NCBI RefSeq assembly: GCF_900172345.1
Contig: NZ_FWFY01000011.1
Span: forward strand, 62,001 to 126,000
From: Limimaricola soesokkakensis
GTDB lineage: Bacteria; Pseudomonadota; Alphaproteobacteria; Rhodobacterales; Rhodobacteraceae
DNA length: 64,000 nucleotides
Reading direction: 5' to 3'
Part shown: positions 8,228 to 16,559 of the stretch, piece after piece
Layout of the letters: every line of letters starts with the position of its first letter
Numbering within the stretch: position 1 is the first letter of the stretch
Notes under the pieces: model-generated
What the model saw: the letters and a program-made list of their open reading frames with translations, nothing else
Databases searched by the model: none
Told to the model about the DNA's origin: nothing
Position numbers and translations under genes: made by a program

Positions 8228-9678
8228 GATTGCTCCCCCAGCTTGGCGGCGTCGAAGCCGGGCCCGGGCTGCCAGCTCGCCTGCCCGCCCATGTCGGTGA
8301 CCTGCACGCCGGCGGCGTTGAGGATATCGCGGATGCGGTCGGCCTCGGCCCAGTTCTTGGCGGCGCGCGCCTGCGCCCGCTGCGCGAGAAGCGCGGTCAC
8401 CGCGGCATCGACCTCGGGCGCGACCTCGGGCCCGGCATCGGCGCCCGCCAATTCGGCCAGCGCGTCCCAATCCTCGATCAGCCCCATCAGTTCAAGCGCG
8501 ACGGCGAAGGGCACCAGCTTGGCAGGCGTCCGGGCTTGCGCCAGCACATGCATCCGCGCGATCGCACCGGGGGTGTTGAGATCGTTCGCAAGCACGCCGA
8601 GGAACTCTTCGTCCATGACCCAGTCGCCCGAGGCCTTGAGATCGCGCACCATCTTCGCGGTGAAACCATGCGCGTGCAGGACCCCGTACCACTTGGCCAG
8701 GGTCGCCTCGGCCTCGGCGCGCTTTTCTTCGGTCCAGTCCATCGATTTGCGGTAATGCGTGCCGAGCGTGACGAGGCGGATCACCTCGCCCGCGACGCCC
8801 CGATCCAAGAGGTCGCGCACGGTGAAGAAGTTGCCCAGCGACTTGGACATCTTCTTGCCCTCGACCTGCAACATCTCGTTATGCATCCAGATCCGCGCGA
8901 AATCGCCCTCGGGATGGGCACATGCGGATTGCGCGATCTCGTTCTCGTGGTGCGGGAACTGCAGGTCGATACCGCCGCCGTGGATGTCGAAGCTTTCGCC
9001 GAAGAGCTGGTACGACATGGCCGAGCATTCGATATGCCAACCCGGTCGCCCGCGCCCGACGCTTTGGCCTTCGATCACGGGCCCGTCCCAGCCCGGTTCG
9101 CCGCCGGTCGAGGGTTTCCACAGCACGAAATCCATCGGGTCGCGCTTGTAGGGCGCGACCTCGACCCGGGCCCCGGCGATCATGTCCTCGACATCGCGCC
9201 CCGAGAGGCGGCCATATTCGGCATAGCTCGCCACCGAGAACATCACGTGGCCTTCGGCGGCATAGGCGTGGCCCGACAGCGCGAGGCGTTCGATCATCGC
9301 GACCATCTGGCCGATATAATCGGTGGCGCGCGGCTCGTGATCGGGGCGCAGCGCGCCGAGCGCGTCCATGTCCTGATGGTACCAGAGCACCGTTTCCTCG
9401 GTGATCTCGCGGATCGGGCGGCCGGTGGCCGCGGCGCGGGCGTTGATCTTGTCGTCGACGTCGGTGAAGTTGCGCGCATAGGTCACGTGGTCGCGGCCAT
9501 AGACCTCGCGCAACAGCCGATAGAGCAGATCGAACACCAGCACCGGGCGGGCATTGCCCAGATGCGCCCGGTCATAGACCGTCGGCCCGCAGACATAGAG
9601 CCGAACGTTGTCCGGATCGATCGGCGTGAGCTCCACCTTGCGGCGGGTCTTGGTGTCGTGCAGGCGGATCGTCGTCAT
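8224..9678 (-). CDS. cysS: Cysteinyl-tRNA synthetase
   Basis: Charges tRNA-Cys with cysteine. The product is 484 residues, normal for the bacterial enzyme. The class I signatures are present: the HIGH-equivalent AHLGNARP follows YVCGPTVYD (with the zinc-ligand Cys) near residues 30-43, and KMSKSLGN lies near residue 275. The zinc-site region [21 protein letters not shown] and HHENEIAQS are intact. It heads a leftward run cysS-cimA. A 211-base gap separates it from the divergent aminotransferase gene; I see no convincing promoter or structured leader there. Confidence 0.97.
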   Translation of the reverse strand: MTTIRLHDTKTRRKVELTPIDPDNVRLYVCGPTVYDRAHLGNARPVLVFDLLYRLLREVYGRDHVTYARNFTDVDDKINARAAATGRPIREITEETVLWYHQDMDALGALRPDHEPRATDYIGQMVAMIERLALSGHAYAAEGHVMFSVASYAEYGRLSGRDVEDMIAGARVEVAPYKRDPMDFVLWKPSTGGEPGWDGPVIEGQSVGRGRPGWHIECSAMSYQLFGESFDIHGGGIDLQFPHHENEIAQSACAHPEGDFARIWMHNEMLQVEGKKMSKSLGNFFTVRDLLDRGVAGEVIRLVTLGTHYRKSMDWTEEKRAEAEATLAKWYGVLHAHGFTAKMVRDLKASGDWVMDEEFLGVLANDLNTPGAIARMHVLAQARTPAKLVPFAVALELMGLIEDWDALAELAGADAGPEVAPEVDAAVTALLAQRAQARAAKNWAEADRIRDILNAAGVQVTDMGGQASWQPGPGFDAAKLGEQS

Positions 9679-9889
9679 GTGGGCCTCGCAGGCGGTGACG
9701 CCGGCGGGCTGATCCTGTGTTCCATCGGGGAAACGTGAGAGCGGCCCGCGTGACGCAAGTCAGCAGGAAATGATGCAGCCGATAATGTTGCTCGTGCTCG
9801 TCATGGCATGCGATCTAACAGCCGGGCCGCGCCGCGTCCAGCGTCTCGGGCGATTGACAGCACTGCATCCGCACGGCCTTTTGGGCGCC

Positions 9890-11107
9890 ATGACAGTTTC
9901 GCATCGCATCACGCATATCACCGGCGGCGGCTCGGATGGCTGGGACCTTTTCCGCAAGGCCCGCCGGATGATCGCCCAAGGCCGTCCCGTCATCGAACTG
10001 ACCATCGGCGAACATGACATCCGCACCGATCCGCGGATCCTCGACGCCATGGATGCGGCGGCCCGCGGCGGCCATACCGGATATGCCGCGGTGCCGGGCA
10101 TTCCCGATCTGCGCGCCGAAATCGCGGCGCGCGTGACGGTGCAAAGTGGCATCGAGACCACTCCCGAGGAGGTGCTCGTCGTGCCTGGGGGGCAGGCCGG
10201 GTTGTTCATGGCGCACCACGCGACCTGCGATGTCGGCGACGGCGCGCTCTACATCGACCCCTACTACGCGACCTATCCCGGCACGATCCGCGGCGCGGGC
10301 GCGGTGGCGCTCCCAGTCGAAGCGCGGGCGCGCGACGGCTTCGTGCCGCGCGCGGCCGATATCGAGGCCGCGATCGCAGGCTTCGACGGGCGGATGCGCT
10401 CTCTGCTTCTCAACACCCCCAACAACCCTACTGGCGCCGTCTATGGGCGCGAGGCGCTGGACGAAATCGCGGAACTCTGCACCCGGCGTGACCTGTGGCT
10501 GATCTCCGACGAGGTCTATGAGGGTCAGGTCTGGGAGGGCGAGCATATCAGCCCGCGCGCCCTGCCCGGCATGGCCGAGCGCACCCTGGTCGTGGGTTCG
10601 ATGTCCAAGGGCCATGCGATGACCGGAAGTCGGGTCGGCTGGATCGTCGGACCCGGCGAGGCGATCGCGGCGCTCGAGGATCTTGCTACTCACATGACCT
10701 ACGGCATCCCCGGCTTCATCCAGGACGCGGCGCTGGAGGCGCTGCGGATGGGCGTGGGGTTCGAGACGGAGGTGGCCGCGCCGTTCCGGCGACGGCGCGA
10801 CATCGCGGCGCGGCTGCTGGCGGCGCAGCAAGTGGTGCGCGCGGTGCCGATGCAGGGTGCGATGTATGCCTTTCTCGACATCCGCGCGACCGGCCTCGAC
10901 GGCGAGGGCTTTGCCGATCGGCTGCTCGAGGAACGGGGAATCGCCGTGATGCCGGGCGAAAGCTTCGGGCGGGCGGCAGCGGGCCATGTGCGGGTCGCGC
11001 TCACCGTCGATGATGGACGGCTCGAGCATGCCTTGGGCGAACTGCTGGCTCTCGCGGCGCAGCTGGCACGAAAAAGGGGGTCGGAACCGACCCCCCTGAC
11101 CGCCTGA
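9890..11107 (+). CDS. PLP-dependent class I aminotransferase, AruH-like
   Basis: A fold-type I aminotransferase of 405 residues from the ATG at 9890. An in-frame start exists further up at 9770, but the sequence before 9890 has no family similarity. Active-site features are TPNNPTG, the ISDEVYEG loop and the PLP-lysine motif SMSKGHAMTGSRVGW. Long segments (SDEVYEGQVWEGEHISP, ALPGMAERT, GIPGFIQDAAL) resemble from memory the Pseudomonas arginine:pyruvate transaminase AruH, suggesting an amino-acid:pyruvate reaction. The last coding bases contain a hairpin that, on the opposite strand, makes a good terminator for the convergent outer-membrane gene. Family certain, substrate tentative. Confidence 0.88.
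   Translation: MTVSHRITHITGGGSDGWDLFRKARRMIAQGRPVIELTIGEHDIRTDPRILDAMDAAARGGHTGYAAVPGIPDLRAEIAARVTVQSGIETTPEEVLVVPGGQAGLFMAHHATCDVGDGALYIDPYYATYPGTIRGAGAVALPVEARARDGFVPRAADIEAAIAGFDGRMRSLLLNTPNNPTGAVYGREALDEIAELCTRRDLWLISDEVYEGQVWEGEHISPRALPGMAERTLVVGSMSKGHAMTGSRVGWIVGPGEAIAALEDLATHMTYGIPGFIQDAALEALRMGVGFETEVAAPFRRRRDIAARLLAAQQVVRAVPMQGAMYAFLDIRATGLDGEGFADRLLEERGIAVMPGESFGRAAAGHVRVALTVDDGRLEHALGELLALAAQLARKRGSEPTPLTA
11071..11095 (-). terminator. Rho-independent terminator of the outer-membrane protein gene, inside the aminotransferase 3' end
   Basis: A nine-base-pair stem (GGGGGTCGG/CCGACCCCC, bases 11076-11095, two-base loop on paper) is followed on the minus strand by five T residues (11075-11071). 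It lies within the last codons of the convergent aminotransferase gene. Confidence 0.65.
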
Positions 11108-11128
11108 ACGGTCATGTTCCGATCGAAG

Positions 11129-11153
11129 CCGGCCCGGCCTCATGCCGGGCCGG
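11129..11153. terminator. Strong intergenic hairpin between convergent genes
   Basis: A perfect ten-base-pair inverted repeat CCGGCCCGGC / GCCGGGCCGG around the five-base loop CTCAT. It lies between the aminotransferase stop and the outer-membrane protein stop. No T-run follows directly, so it may protect 3' ends or act together with the neighbouring terminator. Confidence 0.55.
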
Positions 11154-11160
11154 TTCCGGA

Positions 11161-11775
11161 TCAGAACTGGTAGGACACGCGCGCGGCGGCGGTAGTCGCG
11201 TCAAGATCGTTCTCGGTGTCGCCCAGATCCTCGAACTCGTGCTGGAGGATCTCGCCGCCCACCACGATGTTCTCGGTGACCTTGTAGTCGACGCCGGCAC
11301 CGTAGACGTAGCCGTCGAACTGGTCGTCGCCGGCGACTTCGTCGGCGGTGTAGGCGCTGGCGTAGCCGGCGGTCACGTAGGGCATGAAGGCGCCCGCGTC
11401 GTAACCGGCGCGCAGCTTGGCGGCGGCAACGCCGTCGATCTCGGCGCCAGCGTCCTCGTCACCGATCTCGGTGCCGACATAGGAGAGTTCACCACCCATC
11501 ACGAAGCGGCCGAAATCGTAGTTGTAGCCGACCTGGCCACCGTAGATGGCGCCATCTTCGTCGAAGCCGAGGTTATCGGACTCGGACTGGCCGTAGCCGA
11601 GCTGGCCACCGGCGTAGAAGCCGGTCCAGTCGGCGCTGGGCGCGACGACGGGGGCGACGGCCACGGGGGCCGCGGGGGCGACGGGGTCAGCGACGGGCAT
11701 GGCCAGACCGCCGGCGAGGGCGGGGGCAGCTGCGACGCCGAGAACAACGGCGAGGGAGGAAGTCGAGAATTTCAT
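11161..11775 (-). CDS. Outer-membrane beta-barrel protein (Omp25/OmpA-like porin family)
   Basis: A 204-residue exported protein. The start is the ATG at 11775, preceded by AGGAG six bases upstream, and gives a clean signal peptide (MKFSTSSLAVVLGVAAAPALA). A proline/alanine/valine-rich segment follows (residues about 25-48), then DWTGFYAGGQLGYG, which opens an eight-stranded barrel of alternating aromatic and small residues. The protein ends in Phe (SYQF), the BAM-recognition signature of outer-membrane proteins. It resembles the small Omp25/Omp31-type proteins of alphaproteobacteria. Many acidic residues lie in the predicted loops. Its leader RNA can form a hairpin (separate entry). Function beyond surface or structural role is unknown. 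Confidence 0.85.
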   Translation of the reverse strand: MKFSTSSLAVVLGVAAAPALAGGLAMPVADPVAPAAPVAVAPVVAPSADWTGFYAGGQLGYGQSESDNLGFDEDGAIYGGQVGYNYDFGRFVMGGELSYVGTEIGDEDAGAEIDGVAAAKLRAGYDAGAFMPYVTAGYASAYTADEVAGDDQFDGYVYGAGVDYKVTENIVVGGEILQHEFEDLGDTENDLDATTAAARVSYQF

Positions 11776-11800
11776 TTGTAGCTCCTGTTCCTTCATTCCC

Positions 11801-11830
11801 TGGACGCACGTGTTTGGGAGGTGGCGTCCA
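11801..11830 (-). promoter_or_regulatory. Hairpin in the leader of the outer-membrane protein mRNA
   Basis: A seven-base-pair stem TGGACGC / GCGTCCA encloses a 16-base loop. On the minus (mRNA) strand the loop contains CCTCCC. The hairpin lies 26 bases upstream of the start codon and 13 bases upstream of the AGGAG ribosome-binding site, and the loop could in principle pair with purine-rich sequence. Confidence 0.35.
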
Positions 11831-11964
11831 AGGCGAACGGCCGGAAAATCTCCGGCGCGTCCGGCCTAGAACACATGAACGAAGCGGAAGTTCGAGCCCA
11901 TTGCAGAAAAATGCACAGCCCTGTCGCAGCAGCTCGGCGGAACCCTGCTGAGGCTCTGGGCGGA

Positions 11965-13098
11965 TCAGTGCCGGGCGCTGTCGCGCAGCACACTGAGCAC
12001 TGCCTCAGGTTGCACGTCGGATGTGACGAAGGCTTGACCGATACCGCGCGCCAACACGAAGCGCAGCTTGCCATCCTGCACTTTCTTGTCCTGACGCATC
12101 AGCCCGAGCAGCGCTTCGGCCGGTGGCAGATCGCCGGGGATCGCCCTGAGATCGGCGCGCATGCCCATTTCGGCCAGATGTGCGCGGACCCGGGACGGGT
12201 CTTCCTGCGCGCAGAGCCCGAGCCGGGCGGATAGGTCGAAGGCCAAGGCGCAGCCGATCGCCACGCCCTCGCCGTGCCGGAGCCGGTCGGAATAGCCTGT
12301 CGCCGCCTCGAGCGCGTGGCAGAAGGTATGGCCGAGATTGAGCAGCGCCCGGTCCCCCTGCTCGGTCTCGTCGCGCATCACGATCTCGGCCTTCATCTCG
12401 CAGGACCGGCGCACCGCCTCGAGCCGCGCCGCGGCGTCGCCGTCGCGCAGGCTGGCACCATTGGCCTCCAGCCATTCGAAGAAGGCCGCGTCGCCCAGCA
12501 GGCCGTATTTCACCACCTCGCCATAGCCCGAGAGGAACTCGCGCTCGGGCAAGGTGTCGAGAAGGGAGATGTCGGCCAGCACCATGACCGGCTGATGAAA
12601 CGCCCCGGCGAGGTTCTTGCCCTGCGCGGTGTTGATACCGGTCTTGCCACCAACCGAGCTGTCGACCTGCGCCAGTAGGGTGGTCGGGATCTGCGCAAAG
12701 CGAATGCCGCGACGGGTGATGGCCGCGGCGAAGCCCGCGAGATCGCCGATCACGCCGCCGCCGAAAGCCACGACCAGATCGCCGCGTTCGACCCGTTCCT
12801 CGATCAACCATTCGGTGGCACGGGCCAGCCCCTGCCAAGACTTGGTACCCTCGCCCGGCGGCAGCGCGAGACTGACCGACTCGATGCCCTCCACCGCGAG
12901 CCCCGCCTCGAGCGCGCCCAGATGCTCCCGCGCCACCGTCTCGTCGGTGATGATCGCGACCCGTCGGCGTCGCAGCAGCGGCTTGAGCCGCTGCCCGGCT
13001 TGCGCCACGAGCCCGGCCCCGACATGGATGTCATAGGCACGGCCCGGCAGGTCGACGCGAACCGTGGCAATGCGCGAGGCGGTTGCGAAAGCGTTCAT
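11965..13098 (-). CDS. aroB: 3-dehydroquinate synthase
   Basis: Second step of the shikimate pathway: converts DAHP to 3-dehydroquinate using bound NAD and a divalent metal. The product is 377 residues from the ATG at 13098. Family motifs are PPGEGTKSW, the nucleotide-binding GGGVIGDLAGF, IPTTLLAQVDSSVGGKTGIN, and the metal-ligand histidines in NLGHTFCHALE and RHGEGVAIG. The start overlaps the aroK stop as ATGA. The open frame extends upstream through aroK in another frame, but that is not coding. Nothing in the sequence suggests loss of activity. Confidence 0.96.
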   Translation of the reverse strand: MNAFATASRIATVRVDLPGRAYDIHVGAGLVAQAGQRLKPLLRRRRVAIITDETVAREHLGALEAGLAVEGIESVSLALPPGEGTKSWQGLARATEWLIEERVERGDLVVAFGGGVIGDLAGFAAAITRRGIRFAQIPTTLLAQVDSSVGGKTGINTAQGKNLAGAFHQPVMVLADISLLDTLPEREFLSGYGEVVKYGLLGDAAFFEWLEANGASLRDGDAAARLEAVRRSCEMKAEIVMRDETEQGDRALLNLGHTFCHALEAATGYSDRLRHGEGVAIGCALAFDLSARLGLCAQEDPSRVRAHLAEMGMRADLRAIPGDLPPAEALLGLMRQDKKVQDGKLRFVLARGIGQAFVTSDVQPEAVLSVLRDSARH

Positions 13099-13679
13099 GG
13101 GCGGGTCTCCAGTATATCGGGCCGCTGCGCGAGCGTCTCGATCACGCGGTCGGTTGTGGCCTCGATCGAATCGCCAGGCCGGGCGACGAGGCGCATCGGC
13201 GCCTCCGCATAAATCGGGCGCCGCTCGTCGAGCAGCCGGGACAGCGTGCCGCGCGGGTCGGGGGTGCGCAGAAGCGGCCGGGTGGATTTGTGACGGACCC
13301 GCTCCCAAAGCAGGTCGAGATCCGCGTCGAGCCAGAGCGCGGCGCCCCGCGCCGCGATCGCGTCGCGATTGCGCGGGGCAAGAAAGGCACCACCGCCGGT
13401 CGAGACGACGCGTGGCCCGGCCTCGAGCAGCCGCTCGAGCACCTCGCTCTCGCGGGCTCGAAAGAACGCTTCGCCGTCGCGCGCGAAGATCTCGGCGATG
13501 GAGCATTTGGCGGCCTCTTCGATGGCCGTATCGCTGTCGACGAAGCCGCAGCCGAGCCGGGCCGAGAGGGCGCGGCCGATCGCGGTCTTGCCGGAGCCCA
13601 TCATGCCAACCAGCACCACCGGCCGGCGCAAACGCATCGCGCTGCCGTCGCCGCTCCTGCGCGCCTTTCCTGCCGCCAT
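13095..13679 (-). CDS. aroK: Shikimate kinase
   Basis: Phosphorylates shikimate at the 3-hydroxyl with ATP. The product is 194 residues. The Walker A loop is GMMGSGKTAIG (residues about 25-35), followed by the shikimate-binding DSDTAIE and by STGGGAF. The lid segment contains RPLLRT. The ATG at 13679 gives a basic, slightly long N-terminus (MAAGKARRSGDGSAMRLRR), so the internal Met at residue 15 is an alternative start. It is translationally coupled to aroB, forming the common alphaproteobacterial aroK-aroB pair. A 142-base gap separates it from the divergent small membrane protein gene. Confidence 0.95.
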   Translation of the reverse strand: MAAGKARRSGDGSAMRLRRPVVLVGMMGSGKTAIGRALSARLGCGFVDSDTAIEEAAKCSIAEIFARDGEAFFRARESEVLERLLEAGPRVVSTGGGAFLAPRNRDAIAARGAALWLDADLDLLWERVRHKSTRPLLRTPDPRGTLSRLLDERRPIYAEAPMRLVARPGDSIEATTDRVIETLAQRPDILETRP

Positions 13680-13821
13680 AATGCCCCCGTCGCGGCCCGA
13701 CCGGCGGGCCCTCGCAAATTCCTGCCCTGAATGACGTGATCTCGGCCGAAAGACCAGTTATGAATCGCTGGCAAGAGGCGGCGCGCGGCCGCCCGTGACC
13801 CGGGGCAAGAGGACGAGCGGG

Positions 13822-13992
13822 ATGTTGAGACGATTGATCTGGGCGCTGGTGAAAGCGGCGTTGATCCTCGTGGTGCTGGCGGCTCTGGGCCTGCTGGCCT
13901 ACGCCTATGTGGGGCCGATGCTGTTCCCCGCCGATTTCGCGGCCCCTGTGTCGGAGGTGGTGAAACCCGTCACCATCGAGATCGGGCGGTGA
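13822..13992 (+). CDS. Small single-pass membrane protein of unknown function
   Basis: About 56 residues from the ATG at 13822; a GTG at 13795 would add nine basic residues (TRGKRTSG). An AGAGGA element lies about nine bases before the ATG, supporting it. The protein is one hydrophobic helix (LVKAALILVVLAALGLLAYAYVG) followed by a short tail rich in Pro and Val (VSEVVKPVTIEIGR). Its stop overlaps the GTG start of the next gene. I do not recognise a domain. Position in front of the secreted protein and xerD genes suggests co-expression with them. It is real on the basis of tight coupling and a coherent membrane segment. Confidence 0.65.
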   Translation: MLRRLIWALVKAALILVVLAALGLLAYAYVGPMLFPADFAAPVSEVVKPVTIEIGR

Positions 13993-15542
13993 GGAAGGCG
14001 GGCCTCCTTCTCGCGCTGGTTCTGGGTCAGCCGCTGCTGGCGCAGGATGCCGAAACCGGCGGGGAACCGCTGTCGGCGATCGACTGGCTGTCGCGCTCCG
14101 TCGCCCCCAATCCGACCCCCGCTCCGACGGTCGAGCCGCCCGTGGCCGAAAGCGCGGCCGCGCCGCAGGTCTCGGTTCAGCCACTCGATTCGCGTTCGCC
14201 GGACGCGGTCGGCCTCGTCGCGCCGCGCATTTCGGGACTGCCACGCGGGCTGTGGTCGGCCAGCGAGCAGGAGCGGCTGGCGGCGCTAATCGCCGCGCAG
14301 AAGCTCGACACCCTGCCCGCCATCGAGCAGCTCATGCGGCTCTTGATGGTTGCCGAGGCTGACCCGCCCGCGGATGCCGATGCCCGCGGCACCCTGTTCC
14401 TCGCCCGGATCGACCGGCTGCTCGAAATGGGCGCTCTCGAACCTGCGGCAGAGATGTTGGTTGAGGCCGGTCCCGACGATCCGGACCGCTTCCGGCGCTG
14501 GTTCGACACCGCGCTGCTTACCGGCGAGGAGACCCAAGCCTGCCACGCAATGCGCAACAAGCCGACCATCGCCCCCACCCGCCCTGCGCAGATCTTTTGT
14601 CTGGCCCGTGACGGCGACTGGCAGGCGGCAGCCCTGACGCTGAACTCCGCGCGCGCATTGGGCGAGGTGACCGATGCCGAGGACGCGATGCTGTCGCGCT
14701 TTCTCGACCCCGATCTCTACGAGGGCGAGCCGCCGCTGGCAGAGCCCGAACGGGTGACGCCGCTGGTCTACCGCCTGCGCGAAGCGGTCGGCGAGGCGAT
14801 GCCCTCTGGCTCCCTGCCCCGCGCCTTCAGCCACGCGGATCTGCGCCCGACCAAGGCGTGGCGCGCCCAGATCGAGGCGGCGGAGCGGCTGGCGCGGCAC
14901 GGTGCCATCGAGCCGGCGAGGCTGTTCGGCATCTATACCGACCGGGTGCCAGCCGCGTCCGGCGGCATTTGGGACCGCGCCAGCGCCGTTCAGGCCTTTG
15001 ACACCGCGCTTCGAGAGGGCGACACGATGGCCGTGGCCGACAGGTTGCCGGAGGTCTGGGAAGGCATGCGCGAGGCGCGTCTCGGCACGGCCTTCGCCCA
15101 GCATTTCGGCCCGCAGATCGCCGAGATGGACCTGCCGGAGGACGTCGCCGAGACCGTCTTCACCATTGGCCTGCTCGGCCCCGACTACGAGGCCGTAGCC
15201 TTGGGACACGAACCGCGCGACGCGGAGGAGGAGATGCTCGTCGCCTTGGCGCGCGGCCTGCCCGAAGGGACGCGAGCCGACCTTGCCCCCGAGGACGACC
15301 CGATCTCGCTGGCGCTCCTGAACGGGTTCGAGGCGGAGCAGCCGTCCGAGGCGCTGGTGCAGATGATTGATGAAGGCCGGGTCGGCGAGGTGATCCTGCG
15401 GGCAATCTCGTTGATCGACGAGGGCCGGGCCGGCGATACCGGCGCTCTGAGCGAGGGGCTGGCGGCGCTGCGCGCGGTCGGGCTCGAGGACCCGGCGCGC
15501 CGCATCGCACTGCAGATGCTCATCTTGGAGCGCGACGCGTGA
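13989..15542 (+). CDS. Secreted helical protein of unknown function upstream of xerD
   Basis: A 517-residue protein starting at a GTG that overlaps the preceding stop. A short signal peptide (MRKAGLLLALVLGQPLLAQ) suggests export to the periplasm. A Pro/Ala/Val-rich linker follows (residues about 40-70), then an almost entirely alpha-helical body rich in Leu, Ala and Glu, which reads like degenerate TPR/HAT-type repeats (for example LDTLPAIEQLMRLLM and MLVEAGPDDPDRFRRWF). I do not recognise a named family. The last four bases overlap xerD, so the two are translationally coupled. That coupling is odd, because the partner is a cytosolic recombinase. Confidence 0.8.
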   Translation: MRKAGLLLALVLGQPLLAQDAETGGEPLSAIDWLSRSVAPNPTPAPTVEPPVAESAAAPQVSVQPLDSRSPDAVGLVAPRISGLPRGLWSASEQERLAALIAAQKLDTLPAIEQLMRLLMVAEADPPADADARGTLFLARIDRLLEMGALEPAAEMLVEAGPDDPDRFRRWFDTALLTGEETQACHAMRNKPTIAPTRPAQIFCLARDGDWQAAALTLNSARALGEVTDAEDAMLSRFLDPDLYEGEPPLAEPERVTPLVYRLREAVGEAMPSGSLPRAFSHADLRPTKAWRAQIEAAERLARHGAIEPARLFGIYTDRVPAASGGIWDRASAVQAFDTALREGDTMAVADRLPEVWEGMREARLGTAFAQHFGPQIAEMDLPEDVAETVFTIGLLGPDYEAVALGHEPRDAEEEMLVALARGLPEGTRADLAPEDDPISLALLNGFEAEQPSEALVQMIDEGRVGEVILRAISLIDEGRAGDTGALSEGLAALRAVGLEDPARRIALQMLILERDA

Positions 15543-16504
15543 GTGATGCGGCGGCGATGCCGATGGCGCATTGGATCTCCGCCTTTCTGGAGGCGCAGGC
15601 CGCCGAGCTCGACGCCGCTCGCAATACGCTTCTTGCCTATGGCCACGACCTGTCGGATTTCTCGGGCTGGCTGGCGTATCGTGACGCGCATTTCGCTACG
15701 GCCACGCAGGCGATGGTCGAGGATTACCTCGTCTCCTGCGAGGCCGAGGGGCTTTCGGCCGCGACCCGGGCGAGACGGCTTTCATCGATCCGACAGCTCT
15801 ACCGGTTCGCCTTCGAGGAAGGCTGGCGCGAGGACAACCCGGCGATCCGTCTCAAGGGGCCGGGGCGCAGCCGCCGCCTGCCCGGCACCCTGTCGCGCGA
15901 GGAGGTGGAGGCGCTGCTCATGGCCGCCCGCGACCACCCGCGCGATCCGTTGCGCGCCACCTGCCTGATGGAGTTGCTCTACGCCACGGGCCTGCGCGTC
16001 TCCGAACTCGTGAGCCTGCCGGTGGCGTCTCTGCGCGGCGATCCCGAGATGCTGCTGGTGCGCGGCAAGGGTGGACGCGAGCGCATGGTGCCACTGTCCC
16101 GCCCCGCCCGTGCCGCCGTCGCGGCTTGGCTGGCCCGGCGCGACGAAGCCGAGGCCGCGGCCAGCGCCGCAGGCAAGCCCGCTTCGAAGTTCCTGTTCCC
16201 CGCGCGCGGCCGCGATGGGCACCTGACGCGCCAGAGCTTTTTCGTGATGGTCAAGGAACTGGCGATCGCCGCCGGTCTCTCGCCCGATCAGGTGACGCCG
16301 CATGTGCTGCGCCATGCCTTTGCCAGCCATCTGCTCGCGGGTGGGGCCGATCTGCGGGCGATCCAGGCGCTGCTCGGCCATGCGGATCTGTCCACTACCG
16401 AGATCTATACCCATGTCCAAAGCGAGCGATTGAGCGCGCTGGTGCACGAACACCACCCCCTGGCCCGGGCCACTCCGCGACAAGTCCCGCGCGGCGAGGG
16501 TTGA
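15539..16504 (+). CDS. xerD: Tyrosine site-specific recombinase XerD
   Basis: Resolves chromosome dimers at dif with XerC and FtsK. The 321-residue protein has an N-terminal SAM-like core-binding domain (residues about 10-95) and a C-terminal catalytic domain. All catalytic residues are visible: Arg in ATGLRVSEL, Lys in VRGKGGRER, His and Arg in HVLRHAF, His in LLGHADLST, and the nucleophile Tyr in TEIYTHV. Length and motifs fit XerD better than phage integrases, and nothing mobile lies nearby. It could be confused with XerC, since only one Xer gene is in the window. The gene begins with GTG inside the previous stop. Confidence 0.92.
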   Translation: MSDAAAMPMAHWISAFLEAQAAELDAARNTLLAYGHDLSDFSGWLAYRDAHFATATQAMVEDYLVSCEAEGLSAATRARRLSSIRQLYRFAFEEGWREDNPAIRLKGPGRSRRLPGTLSREEVEALLMAARDHPRDPLRATCLMELLYATGLRVSELVSLPVASLRGDPEMLLVRGKGGRERMVPLSRPARAAVAAWLARRDEAEAAASAAGKPASKFLFPARGRDGHLTRQSFFVMVKELAIAAGLSPDQVTPHVLRHAFASHLLAGGADLRAIQALLGHADLSTTEIYTHVQSERLSALVHEHHPLARATPRQVPRGEG

Positions 16505-16559
16505 ACAAGCGCCCCTCTCGTCCATAACTCAGTGGATCAATTATTTCGCGAAGGACCCC

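Noticed and set aside
5999-8755. A 918-codon open frame on the plus strand
   Set aside because: It lies opposite the NDUFAF6-like gene, cimA and cysS. The composition is Arg/His/Asp-rich, as expected for the antisense of GC-rich coding sequence, and it has no recognisable domain.
9854-9882. TTGACA as a promoter for the aminotransferase gene
   Set aside because: The -35-like hexamer is good, but the sequence 17 bases later (CCTTTT) is a poor -10 box, so I did not list it.
15539-16504. Tyrosine recombinase as sign of an integrated element
   Set aside because: Length, catalytic motifs and core-gene neighbours fit housekeeping XerD. No attachment repeats, tRNA boundary or phage genes flank it.
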